Positions 23,005 through 34,635 of a stretch of DNA of 64,000 bases are shown here, piece after piece. Source of the stretch: Agrypnia vestita. Taxonomy: Eukaryota; Arthropoda; Insecta; Trichoptera; Phryganeidae. The notes under the pieces were generated by a model that was not told the DNA's origin, did not search any database, and saw only the letters and a program-made list of their open reading frames with translations. Positions within the stretch are counted from its first letter, which is position 1; each line of letters starts with the position of its first letter. A program made the position numbers and the translations under genes. Location: NCBI GenBank assembly GCA_016648135.1, contig JADDOH010003994.1, forward strand, positions 220,000 to 283,999. The letters run 5' to 3'.

Positions 23005-24115
23005 ATTCATTACATTAAATTATCATTAATTAATATTACATTAAAGAATAAGTACAGTGGTATGTAAATATTTTAACTAAGAATAAATGTTGGTCGTGTC
23101 TTATTCTGTTAAACATTTCTGTAGCCGACTTTTGTTATGTAAATTCAATCATTCTCATTGCGTCTTATTCCTTCTTTTCCGTTCAAAATTTCCCATTGGT
23201 TTTTAGCGCCCTGGAAATAATATAAATTACATTATCTGTCACGTTTTCTAATCGAAATTTAAGATAATATATGTATTATTTAAAATATTTTTTCCAGTAA
23301 ATTGTTGATAATTTTTACTTATTTATATTCCGTTATCTTTTGATTTATTTACTTAATACACAGATAAAGTTGCAAAATTTTTGAATATATATTTTTATTT
23401 TCCCATTTACTTGGGGCTGTCTCTTGTGGAACGAAAGCACTAATATATCTTGCCCTGGTGGTCTTGTAATTAATACAGGTTTGGAGGTTGGTGGTACTTT
23501 AGAGAAACTGCTTTTAGATCACTACCCGTCATGTGATGGGAAAACTCCAAAGGCGTAGAATGTTTGATGATTTTATTATCTCGATAAAACAAGTACAAGT
23601 TATACGTGAGTAAGATTACAAAAACAATGATAGATATTACAAGGGCGATAGCCTCCGGCTTTACGCCGGGGGTCGATGGAAGACTGAAATGCCCGTATAG
23701 GGCGTGGGCGGCTTTTTATATGATTTGCGAACAAAGAAGTTTCTTGAAGTCTGGCTGTATGTGTGTAGATATGCTGACATCGCGGTGGCCTACATCGTGA
23801 GCGCGTGTACCCTGCTCGTGCCTCGATTTGATTATGCGGCATTCTTGCCACGTATGTGTGTGTGTGTGGCCTAGATTGTTGGTTTATGTATTGTGGTATG
23901 AAATGCTACACAGGCACTCTTCATCCCATTTTCTTTTCACTAACAGATTGCTTGAGGTCGTCTTCTTTGTCTTCTGTCAGTATTGATATTTAGTTCTGCT
24001 CCTCAAATTAAGTGACCATACGATCTCTGCCTGGCTTTTCCTATCTTCCGGTGCATCTGTAAAATTTTAACCACTGACGTACATTCCGAATCATCTCGTC
24101 TCGTGGAGATTAGTT

Positions 24116-24153
24116 GTCACGTAATCTGTAGTTGATCTACAGATTTACGTCAC
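24116..24153. repeat. Near-perfect hairpin with CRE-like arms
   Basis: GTCACGTAATCTGTAG and CTACAGATTTACGTCAC pair over 16 bases with one bulge around a 5-base loop. The arms contain an ACGTAA/TTACGT half-site. Confidence 0.75.
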
Positions 24154-25258
24154 AGGTACGGCAAAGACCTTGAAATAAAGGGTAGCTCTTGATGAAAAAG
24201 ACAATGTTAAACTATTTATTTATTTTTATTTAAAGATCCATTCAAGGCCATAAAACACCTTTTAAATACTAAAGGTCCTTCTTAGGACCACAAAAAAGAA
24301 CACAAAACGGTCTAATAAGGCCACTAACACTGCTTGATGCATTTTACCAAATTATCTGTTTATTTGATTTGGATTAATTGTTCACGATATAAGCAAAGAT
24401 GACATTATCTTCATCATCTCGCAAAGATTAGTAAACCATCATTGTGTTGACAGCATTTGTTGTGATTTGAATACAAATGCGTAAAATATTGAATGCAAGA
24501 TGCTACTTTTGGAAATATTTGTAGTAAATTGTTTGGATGGGTCTGTGCGTCTCCTATACAATTTTTATATCAGAAAAATCCACTACAAAAAAGGAAAATT
24601 TACCATACCTTAGAGATTTCTGCAATAGACAGGCCCCAGCCATATATGCGAGATGAATTGTATAAATATTCGTATCCTCGCCGGGGGACACATTTCTTCT
24701 CCATGATTTATTTTGTCTGGTTTTGAAATTTGAAGCAGTCACAGAAGACTAATCGTAAAATTTATTAAAAAGTAAGTCTTTGACGATCACGAACTTAATG
24801 GACAGGCCACGATGAAACAATTTGATGTATATTTTTTTAGTTCACTCCAAGGAAGCATTTATAGAATCGCCATCTTAATAATTAGATTGTGTATAATGTC
24901 ATGGTTTTACGAAAATATTTGTAATTGTAATTATGTGTTCATAAGCAAAACCATCAATAATTAATAAAAATAGTAAATACCCGTTTGAAAAAGGTTATCT
25001 GGCAGTAGTGGCCGTTTTAAAATCAATATCTGCTCTGGAAAATTTGTTTGTAAGTTTTAGAAGCATTTTACCAATAAATAAATAAATTTTAAAATAAAAT
25101 ATTTTTAAATAAGTTAAAAATACTTTGTTTCAATTTTGCTTGGATTGCATAGTGGAAGATTTATTTTTGAAGTTCTGAATTGCAAAATATGTATTTATAA
25201 TAAAACTGTATAATAACTGTAACCCGTTTAAATGTTTTATTTATATTAATTCTATATA

Positions 25259-26373
25259 TTAGGTCCTTACATATGAAATTGATGTTTTGCCGTACTGGCA
25301 AATTTGATCTCAAATATCTTCTCTTTGGTTAGGAATTCCAAATCCAAATTTATACAGCTATTTACTCATGTATTTGTGTTTTGAAAATAATAATTCATTT
25401 GTTTTTTCCTCAATTGTTTTTTTCTTTGCGTCACTCAGTTTACAAAATGAAAAACTTGAAATATCGCGTTATTTACGAGTACGAGTTCCACCGTGGCACC
25501 AGTGCTGCAGAAACGGCTCGAAGGATTAATGATGTGTATGGCGACGGTGCCGCAAAAGAAAACACAGTGCGTTTTTGGTTCCAACGTTTTCGTTCTGGAA
25601 ATTTCGACCTGCAGAACAAGCCCCGTGGACGGCCGGAGACCAAAGTTGATAATGAAGAATTGAAGGCTATTGTGGAAGCGGATCCATCGCAAACCACATC
25701 CGAGTTGGCTGCAGGCTGCGGTGTTAGTGATAAAACTGTTTTAATCCACCTGAAGCAAATTGGTAAGGTGAAAAAGCTTGAAAGGTGGGTACCTCACGAA
25801 TTGAGTGAAGCAAATCAACAAACGCGCGTTGACTGCTGCGTTGCATTACTCAACCGGCACAATAATGAAGGGATTTTAAATCTTAAATCTGGCCATATGA
25901 TTACGGCAGATGTCTATTGTCAGCAACTGCAAACCATGATGGAAAAGATAGCTGCTAAATAACCGAGGCTGGTTAATCGCTCTAGGCCACTGCTGCTTCA
26001 TGATAACGCTAGACCACACACTGCACAACAGACGGCTACCAAATTAGAGGAGCTTCAATTGGAATGTCTAAGACATCCACCGTACTCTCCGGACCTTGCC
26101 CCAACAGATTACCATTTTTTTCGAAATTTGGATAACTTCTTGTAAAGGAAAAAATTCAACTCCGATGGGGCAGTCCAAACCGCCTTCAAAGATTTTATTG
26201 ATTCCCGTCCGAATGGTTTTTTTAGTAAAGGGATCGATGAACTACCTATGAGATGGCAAAAGTGCATAGATAGCAATGGTACATACTTTGATTAAATAAA
26301 AATATTGTAATAAAAAAAAATCGGCTTTATGTTCCTCCCATACTAAACGCCAATTTCATATGTAAGGACCTAA
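25259..26373 (+). mobile_element. Mariner transposon, internally deleted
   Basis: The left end TTAGGTCCTTACATATGAAA and the right end, reversed, TTAGGTCCTTACATATGAAA are identical over at least 26 bases and are bordered by TA (25257-25258 and 26374-26375). The element is 1115 bp, shorter than the ~1.3 kb usual for mariners, because a segment of the transposase is missing. Element type and TIR are consistent with the cecropia-like mariner group. It cannot move by itself but could be mobilised by an intact relative through its intact ends. Confidence 0.95.
25447..26295 (+). pseudogene. Mariner DD34D transposase, inactivated
   Basis: One continuous frame from the ATG at 25447 (MKNLKYRVIYEYEF) to TAA at 26293. 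Residues ~1-110 hold two helix-turn-helix DNA-binding units with the linker ...SGNFDLQNKPRGRP and the WVPHEL motif (about residue 117). The second and third catalytic aspartates are visible in HDNARPHTA and YSPDLAPTDYHFF with 34 residues between them, as in DD34D mariners. The segment with the first catalytic aspartate has been deleted in frame, between LLNRHNNEGIL and MITADVYCQQL. Two in-frame TAA codons occur, at 25960-25962 and 26143-26145, the second in NFL-stop-RKKFNS. A dead copy with otherwise little decay, so a fairly recent arrival. Confidence 0.95.
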
Positions 26374-26754
26374 TATATAAATAAAGAAATAACAATAAGA
26401 TGAAACTCTATAGATATTTTAACAAATAAAACGAATTTAAAGTTATATTTATTGAAAAAAAAATTAATACATAAATCAAATTTGTATATAGGTATTTAGG
26501 TTTCCGAAAATTAGTGAACCTTAAAAAAGCGTTGGTGGCGATTTCAAAGAATCAAAAAAGAACAAATTATGTCTATGTGTACTCGTACGACAATTTGACA
26601 CTACTATGTAAATGGGGAAAAGCAGGATGGAAGAGCTGTGGGTTGGTGACTCAGGATGGTAGACTCGGTTAGCATGTGTTCGGTAGCGGATACGACACTC
26701 GGCGCTGCTATTTTTTTATTTTATTTCATATAGATTTATCAATTTTTTTATCTG

Positions 26755-27218
26755 AAGAAGTATAAACTCGAATAGAGATGGCAAGAAGCGCGTTTCTCAG
26801 ATTGAGATCGTTTTTTTCTAACAGTGACCTAAGCCTTCAACTTAGAATGCGTATGTTCGATATTATATTTTTGCCATTTTCTTATATGGGGTGGAGACAC
26901 GGACATTTAACCAAGAAATTATTCAAAAAGTCGACATGTTCTATAAATGCACATTGAAATCTTCCTGAGGATAAAATGACGAATGTTGAAGTTTTCCGGC
27001 GTATGGAAAAAGACGAGAAGTATTGCGAACTATCAATACAAGAAAGCTGAAGTATATTGGACATATGATATATGACATATGACATATGATATATGACCAA
27101 ACAGTCTATACCAACTCATCATCCAGGGGACGACAAGTCGTAAAAGAACTGTAGGAAGACGCCGCATCTCATGGCTGTGTAACTTGAGGGATTGGTATAA
27201 GAACAAGAATTTTTTTTA
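26755..27218 (+). pseudogene. Non-LTR retrotransposon ORF2 C-terminal remnant
   Basis: The frame RIEMARSAFLRLRSFFSNSD then LSLQLRMRMFD, a frameshift near 26890, VETRTFNQEIIQKVDMFYKC, then DKMTNVEVFRRMEKDEK, and finally a KRTVGRRRISWLCNLRDWYK-type ending. These blocks in this order are the post-RT region of RTE/CR1-type insect LINEs (the YG.ETW, RR..K and G+RR+.W motifs). Several frameshifts and stops show decay. A CATATGA-type microsatellite (27059-27098) interrupts it. The family differs from that of the LINE at 880-1316. Confidence 0.75.
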
Positions 27219-27489
27219 AGGTGGGTGGTATTATTCCGGTACCGGTATATGTGAAAATAAAGCACAAAGTCAAAAGTGAGAAAATATTACAAAATTTTCT
27301 ATAACGATATTTATAAATTTCCATGATTTTCAAGTTTTATATGAGACAGATTTCGTGGTTATATTGAAGATATTTTGACTACGCAGGGGCACACACACAC
27401 AAAGAATGTCCCCTCTAATATATATACAATGTCGCGACCATGAGGAAGACCTCTAAGCATATGCGGTGGTAATAGAATAATACAAGAAA
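27219..27489. other. Stretch without a recognised feature
   Basis: No gene or repeat is supported between the LINE remnant and the snapback-like segment. Confidence 0.35.
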
Positions 27490-27740
27490 CCTTGGTTAAC
27501 ACGATCGCATTTGTATCACATTATTTAGCTATCGTCTTCAAAATACAAGAACCTACTTATATTCTTAAAATTATACAGTTTTTCCATTGAATAGTTTTCA
27601 TATAAGTACATGTAGTTGAACATAAAATATATGACTTATAATTGATTAAAAATTGATAATGGCCCCATAAGGCGAAACGCGTCTCATAAATGAAAACAAG
27701 TAGGTTTAACATAAAAATAACTGCGTTTTTATTTTCATAC
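27490..27740. repeat. Snapback-like repeat with hammerhead-like core H3
   Basis: On the plus strand, TTGATAA, T, GGCC-CCATAA-GGC, GAAAC (27674-27678), GC, GTC (27681-27683) follows the hammerhead layout, with the exact minimal stem III GAAAC-GC-GTC. C3 and G8 are mutated and stem II has lost one C. Upstream, on the minus strand at 27543-27490, a second decayed core reads TGAAGACGATAGC then GATAC. The outward-facing pair and the downstream GTTTAACATAAAAATAACT parallel the snapback at 13229-13451. Confidence 0.45.
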
Positions 27741-29705
27741 GTGTAAGAAATCCTATTATTATTGGCATACAAAATATTGATGGGGTCGTATAAAATAATT
27801 AAAATATTTCTTAATACAAAAAAAATCATTAATTTAAAAGCATTTTCTTCTACTCATTAGAAGGAAAAAATAAACATTCAACAAACCTGGATTTCTTCTG
27901 CTCTGTCTCTTTTCCTTTTTGAGGAAGACCAGGTTTGATCACAAAAAAACAACAAAAAATCTGTCCAGAGAACTTTGTGTGTGCTTTCTCCTTAAGGTGT
28001 TAGTTACGGCTGTCATAATGTCTGGTCATTCCAGAGTTGCAGACCAGGGGCATGCAGTGGGAACATTGAACCATGACTTAACGTAATAGGTATATTTTGA
28101 AAAAAAAATCGAAATATATCATGTATCTCGTAATATTCCCATCATAATTGTTTTCATATTATTCGCATTTAAATATATCGTAATATTCTATCAGATAAAA
28201 GACATATTAATATATTTTAATGTGATGAGAGATATTTTTTTAAAATACACATTTTAATATTATGCGGTTACTTTGACATGTATTTATTGAAAAAGTTCAT
28301 TAGTTACTATGGTTTTCTTACAAATGCGGATCGGGGATATTTTATTCTAGACATTTGATTCTGATTTAAATTTGTTCGTGATTTAAACGTACACATATAC
28401 GACATGTTAAAACACCGAGAACTCTTTGGCACATTACCTCAAAGGGCGCCATTCGTTTGAACTCAAAACAAAATCGGATAGGCTTCGGCTCCGCAACATT
28501 TTGTATATCATCATCCCTTTGAACATTTGTTCTTTCTGTAGGCGGCTCCCGAGGGAATCAAGATTCACAGAATGATGATTACAGACCTTACAAGTGACAG
28601 TTATTTTACAAATTCAGACGATCGTAAAGCGTTTCAAATCCAGTATACGTTTATAACACGGAATCAATTAATTTTCTTAACGTTTACATTGAAACAATTG
28701 AATGAAATTCGCATTTTAATGTATTAAGTAAAAGCGCGAAATCTCCACGGACACGGACATTTAATTAAAAATAAACTTTCTACCAGGTTAAAGGGATACT
28801 TTAATTTCTCTTAAAATGCAAACTCTGTGTTTTAACTTTGTGCAAGAGTTTTTCATTGTGAGAAAATAGGTATGTGAAACTGAGTATAAAATTCTACAGA
28901 GATGAACTAAATCCCTTCTTGAGAAAAGGGGATTCTCGCCTATAATTTAAACACACTTAAAATGAAGTTTATATAGTATTTATTCTTGCATTATTAAACA
29001 CTTTTATTATTTTATTATTTTATTATTTTTAAACAGAACATATTTTTAACAAAATACATTATTTTTTTAAAAATATTTAATTTCTTTCCTAACCCAGTCT
29101 CTTCAAATAAAAACATCTTTATGTAAAAAAGAGCGAATTGTTTACTAAGATAATATACTTTTAAAGGGTTTTTAAATTTTATAATTGTGTCAAAATTTAC
29201 AAGCTCGTAGTAATTATTTTTTTAAAAAGTAAGTCTAACGTATTGGAACCAGCCGTGGCACCCTTACTTTAATGAACGTTTGCTTATATCTATATATTTT
29301 GGTGGTGTGTGGTTACCTAATGATATATTTTCGTAATTGTTTTTTTCGTCCAGTGGATAATAAAAATATCTGCCAAAATAACTAAAAAATCTCAATATTT
29401 TAACAAGTTACCATAATAAGTTATTATGATTCGCTATTTCAATATTGAATCATAAAAAAATACTGATATCAATAATAATGTATTATAGTACTTTTAACGA
29501 GATTGTTGCTTCAGTAACAGAGTGAAAGTTCATTTTATATATTTTTTAAATTTAAACAATTCATATTAAAATATTAATTAGAACTGGTTCTAATGTTCTA
29601 ATGTTGCCCCTGAGGAAAATGGGTATCTGAACTGAAAGTGCTTAGGCTTAATTATTATTATTATTCAAACAGTGGATTAAAACTAAGTGTGAAAATTTAA
29701 AAAAT
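27741..29705. other. AT-rich stretch, little recognised
   Basis: No gene is supported. At 29606-29640, CCCCTGAGGAAAATGGGTAT followed by TGAACTGAAAG resembles a decayed member of the hammerhead-like family. The patch 28440-28640 is slightly GC-richer. Confidence 0.35.
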
Positions 29706-29743
29706 AGATATATATATTATATATATATATATATTATATATAT

Positions 29744-29780
<37 letters not shown>
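29706..29780. repeat. TA dinucleotide microsatellite
   Basis: About 75 bases of imperfect (TA)n with a few TT/AA interruptions. Confidence 0.95.
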
Positions 29781-29789
<9 letters not shown>

Positions 29790-30937
29790 ATTCACAGAAA
29801 TTAATTGGTGAAATACAAAACAATTCTTTATAGGTATTGATAATATCCTTCAAGAGTGATCATAATACTTCCAGGTTTTTTTTACTTATGATTAACCACT
29901 ATCATAAAACCTGCCACTACGTGTTTAATGAAGCAAAATACAATTTATTTAATAATTATTTCATCAGGTCATCGACAGAACAGACCGAATAAGAAATGAA
30001 GAAAAAAGTCACTTGGTAAAAGTTCCTTTTCTTCTTTCTTTTACGCCGTGTCCGTGTTAAGGCAAATCTGTCAATCAAGTTGCAGAACCACAGTCAGTAT
30101 CCAAACACACGTATGTTCTTGATACTAAATCTTCGACTCCATAACTGGTACACTCGGTATGGGATGTTCATTCTCATTTTACCCAACTACGGTTTTTTTT
30201 CTAAAAGAGAAGCAACACGATAAGAAAACCAATATATGAAATGCCCAAAATTGAGGGGAGAAGTTGATCAGCTACAAAAGGCTCCCAAGGTCAAATAGTT
30301 TCAAATAGTGGACCAGCAGCTGTAAGGCAGACAAATATTTGAGTATCTAATTAAAATGGTTGTCATTAATGCTTGACAACCCGCAGCATACCAGAAAAAT
30401 CTTATATGTGCTTAAAAAAAATGTTTCAAAAAATAGTCACAAAATTTGATCCCTACAAAATTGAGTCGCTTTTGGTCTAGGTTTTCGATATTTTTATCGA
30501 TTTTCAGTTTACATATTTGAAGTGTATGGGATACTGAAAAATATGAAAAATGTTTATAAGCTGAATGAATTTGAAAATAAGTACTACAATTATTGTAAAA
30601 ATAGTATAGTTTTGTAGATTATTTTGTAGATTGTAGATTATAGATTATACAGATTATAGGATGTATATATTATATTAGATTGTGTATAAATAATATATTG
30701 TAAGAGTTTTATTTAATAATATATTATGTGAAGTAAATTTAAACATGTATTTTTAATTAAATATAGAATGAAACAATTAAAAAAATTTTGGAATGTGAAA
30801 TATTATTAATATACAATATGTTATGTAAATTGTTATACAATACAATAATATACAAATAAAATACAATAGTTAACCTACATAATACTAACTACCTCAAGAA
30901 GAAAAAAGTAACCCATAAAAAACAAGTTTTTATTATA
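29781..30937. other. AT-rich stretch, nothing recognised
   Basis: No gene is supported. Short GATTATA-like reiterations occur at 30615-30665. Confidence 0.4.
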
Positions 30938-31310
30938 CTCCCGTTCTCATTTACTAGTAGAAACTGGTTTGGCGCTTAACCTACGCGTTGGGCTTCGGTC
31001 GAGCGATGCTATGAAAAGGAGTAATAAAAAATTTCCAAAAATCCAAAATTATACTATAATCAGATTCCGTGTCTACCAGACGCGTTTAAATATTTTCGTA
31101 CAACTTAGTAAGTTGTATGAAAAACCATTAAAAATTTGAAAAATCCAAAAATTTATTATTTTTTTAACGAAAATTTGATAGATCTTCTTGATCTTCGCCA
31201 CGAATCTGCTTGCAAAGTTTCAGCTCGATTGGATCACGCGAAAAGGGTTAAAAATCGATCCAAAGTTTTTTCGTCAAGCAAGCAGACGCCACGAGTTAAT
31301 ATAGAGGGAG
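30938..31310 (-). mobile_element. TA-flanked MITE family F, copy 2
   Basis: Ends CTCCCGTTCTCATT and AATATAGAGGGAG, bordered by TA (30936-30937 and 31311-31312). It is inverted relative to the copy at 8634-8909 and about 100 bases longer, with an extra AACTTAGTAAGTT-containing stretch. Shared blocks include TCCAAAATTATACTATAAT and TGCAAAGTTTCAGCTCGATT. Confidence 0.8.
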
Positions 31311-31358
31311 TAAAAAATGAATGTTTTAACGCGTGCATGTTTTTGTATTATTATTATA

Positions 31359-31365
31359 TATATAT

Positions 31366-31415
<50 letters not shown>

Positions 31416-31430
31416 ATATATAGTATATAA
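31359..31430. repeat. TA dinucleotide microsatellite
   Basis: (TA)n interrupted by single G and TT, directly right of MITE F copy 2. Confidence 0.95.
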
Positions 31431-34149
31431 AAAAACTTATTTTATAGTTTTTTTAATACATATTCAGTTATTTTATACGTAAATTTTTGAAATATGGATC
31501 AAAAATTGGGGAAAGAATACAAGTATGGAAATTGGAAGTGAAGGCAAAAAGTTTGCAATAAACTGATTTCTATGCAGCACGAGATTATGCAATCAGAGTA
31601 GTGTTATTTGAATTATATTTTATTTCATGAAAATAATAATCGGATTTGGAAACCCCAATGTCGTGAAAACTGCAAAAGTTTTGATCGTAAAGTTAAGGCT
31701 TGGTACACTGCTTCACACTTATATTCCATTAATTTTATTGGTTCCCGATAAACTCATTACTGGAAACTAACCACGGGGACTCTTTAGATTCATGTTGAGG
31801 CAGAACTAAAAGCGTAATCTTCCGATGCCAGTACTGTGTTCTACATTATGGTAATACGCAGGAAATTATGTTAATAAAACGATACAAAATAGAAATTCAA
31901 TATACTTTTGGTAGTATTAAGAGAAAATTTCATTAGTATTATGGTTTTTGTATGTACGGAAAAACTTGCCATCATGATAGCAATTTTACGGAGTAAGTCT
32001 GTAATTTACTCCGAGAACTTTTGGAACGATCAGATTTATTTTAAAATCAAAAAATATCTGCTGTAATAAACAGAATTCGGTTGACCCTTTTGTCTTTCAT
32101 CAATTACGATAGTAAAGATCGAGGACACTGAAATTATTGTTTCCACGCTGAAAAATAAACTATCAAAATTCTTACATAATTATAATAGTTTATTTCGAGA
32201 CGGAAAAAATGTAACTTTATTGTAAGAATGACCCTGCAGACAATTTTGTAGTATGAAAAAATTAAAATGAATATTACATAAACATATAATTAGATATATC
32301 CTCTATAAGGAGGTACATACAACCGTAATTAGCTCCATTAAAGTACATTTAAAAATTCTAAATATTTATAAAATATACCATAAAATAAATATTATTTAAA
32401 TTTTTTAAAACTAATAAACATAGCATAAATTGACATTTTTAACCGACACAGTCGAATTTGTCTATTATTTGACAAGATTTAATATTTTTTTTTTCATAAA
32501 ATATTATTTATTCAATATAAATCTTTCATCAAAAACTTCTCAGGAACAACCTGATAACACAGATATTTATTAATACGAAGTATATATAGTTAAAGATTAA
32601 CGTTTGGTACGGTTATAAAAGTAATACAGATATGAGGCGAATATAACAGCTGTTACATATAAAAGAAAAACCAAATATTATTACTACCGGCTGTATACGG
32701 GTGTGGTTATAAAAATGTACATTTAAAAAGTTCATCGAATAAGAAGTCAGTTATATCTACCTGAGGAAGTTGGTTATGTTTGCCTGGTAAAAGTTAGTTT
32801 GCAAAAAGGAAAAAAATGTATGTATTAATACAATATGCCTGATACACATCCAAAATGTTTTTTTAATGATATTTTGTGTAGATATTTAAAACGGGAATTA
32901 TTTAGTCATTTGTCATATTTAATGGCAGTATGCGACCATTTCTACCTAAAATCTAATTCTAATCTGTAAACTAATTCCTGGAATACGCCTTTTAATCATA
33001 CGGTTCCACTTAGCTAAAAAGCAGTATTTCCATTAAAAAAATTACGAGTAAATCAAGGAAACTTGAATGTAGCAATTTCTGTCATTCAAATGAATATTAA
33101 TTTATTATTTTCACTCGGTCAATACATATTGAATTAATACAGATAAAAAATATTATTGTATTATTATTTGAGGTATTCTTATATAATTTAAGCCTTAGCA
33201 AATAAACTAGATGTTACGTACCCCAGATTCATATACTGCAAATTAAAAATGCTTATATTTTAAATTTTTCGTGGAAATACGGCAAACAAGCTTATTAAAA
33301 AGGTAAAATATGACTTAAGTATGCATGTATGTAAGTATGAGATAAGTATGAAAAACCACAAAAAAAAATTCTTTTCAAAAAGTATGAATTTACCGCCTTT
33401 TAGCTTAGTGGTGCAGTAAAGGCACTACTGACATTAATTATCGACACTTTTCATAAATTCTTGAGTCCTTTTAATTATTGCCAAAAAAATTTCTGGACTC
33501 GAAAGGTACTGTTTTATACCTTTTTTATATTTATGATGTTCCAAATGAAAAGCTAACGATTAAAAGAAGTCAAAAATATACCGAAATTGCCCAAAATGAA
33601 TGCCACTGTCGTCTTCAAAGTAGTCGCCTTTGGCATCTATACTGCACAAAGAGAGTACATTGATAAAACTTTGCATAGATTTATTTATAAAATAAATAAA
33701 TAAAACTTTTATTCCAGTATGTGGTGAGGTTTGTGTAGTCCCACACATTCAATATAAGAATCCATATATTAAATTATCATACAAGTGATGTACAAAAATA
33801 TAAGGGGGATTTAAATATATAAATATAAATTTTCACATGCAGGTACATAATAGGTAAGATATAACAAGAAATAAGGTATTTAGCAAGAATTATTCAAATA
33901 AATAGGGCATACAAAGTAAAAAAAACATGGTGCGAAGCGAAAGAGTAAGTTTTACAGCAATAATTATAAACATAAAAAAAGTAAGCATTTGTAAATAAAT
34001 AGGATAGGAAAAGAGAAAATAAGTATAATTATTAACATAAAAAATAAATAAAAATAATAATTATTAACATGTAAAAATGTACAAAAAATTTCCACTAAAA
34101 ATTGTAATCAAACCATTTTTTAATAAAAAGTTTTTAATAAAAATTAAAA
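31431..34149. other. AT-rich stretch with a possible LINE tail
   Basis: No gene is supported. At 33665-33735 the reversed sequence ACATACTGGAATAAAAGTTT plus TTTA repeats looks like the 3' tail of a minus-strand LINE. At 32758-32800, CCTGAGGAAGTTGGTTATGT then GGTAAAAG may be another decayed hammerhead-like core. Confidence 0.35.
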
Positions 34150-34346
34150 TAAAAAACGTAAACAAACATTAAGTTATAAAAAAATTGTGAATAACTTAAC
34201 ATTCTTTACGTTTTTGAGCTTTCTGATTGATCGAATTAATTAATTTCACACCTGTCAAACTTAATACGTCAAAATTGGCGGCATTGCACCGTTACACAAT
34301 AACTGTCAAGGTACAAAAATAAACGATATTGTTATTTTCGGATTAC
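34150..34346. repeat. Foldback family C, copy 2 (partial)
   Basis: Contains GTAAACAAACATTAAGTTAT, AGCTTTCTGATTGATCGAAT, TTAATTTCACACCTGTCAAA, ACACAATAACTGTCAAG and TATTGTTATTTTCGGATTAC, matching the right half of the foldback at 55031-55333 in the same order. The left inverted arm is missing. Confidence 0.65.
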
Positions 34347-34635
34347 GGCCGACTGTGTGATGTATCAATCATTAATAAAAAAAATATATAAATGAAAAGG
34401 GTTATTTTATTTTTAATTGAGTTTAGGTAACGAGCCCAATCGAATTTTAATAAAGTCCGAAATAAGCTGAATAAAATGTTAACATCCATCACACCCGCAT
34501 AATGTAATCATCGACTTTTGTCAATCCACTGCTGGATAATATATGTTTTAAAATTTACATTCATACAAATATACACACAAGTCAACAATTAACTTACTTG
34601 ACCTAAATTGGGTATCCTCCAGAAGTTTATTTTAA

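Larger units (their letters stand above)
19413..25258. other. 5.8 kb AT-rich stretch without a recognised gene
   Basis: Apart from the small repeats listed separately, no gene is supported. The patch 23600-23860 is GC-rich and includes a CCTCCGGC-TTTAC-GCCGGGGG hairpin, but no convincing frame. TTTATTTTTATTTAAAG near 24220 followed by paired GGTCCTTCTTAGGACC at about 24283 may be the reversed 3' end of a LINE. Confidence 0.35.

Noticed and set aside
29706..31430. Frames over the TA microsatellites, including a run of YIYIYI residues
   Set aside because: Low-complexity translation of dinucleotide repeats.
33395..33435. tRNA- or SINE-like TTTTAGCTTAGTGGTGCAGT
   Set aside because: Only an A-box-like string is present; B-box and body are missing.
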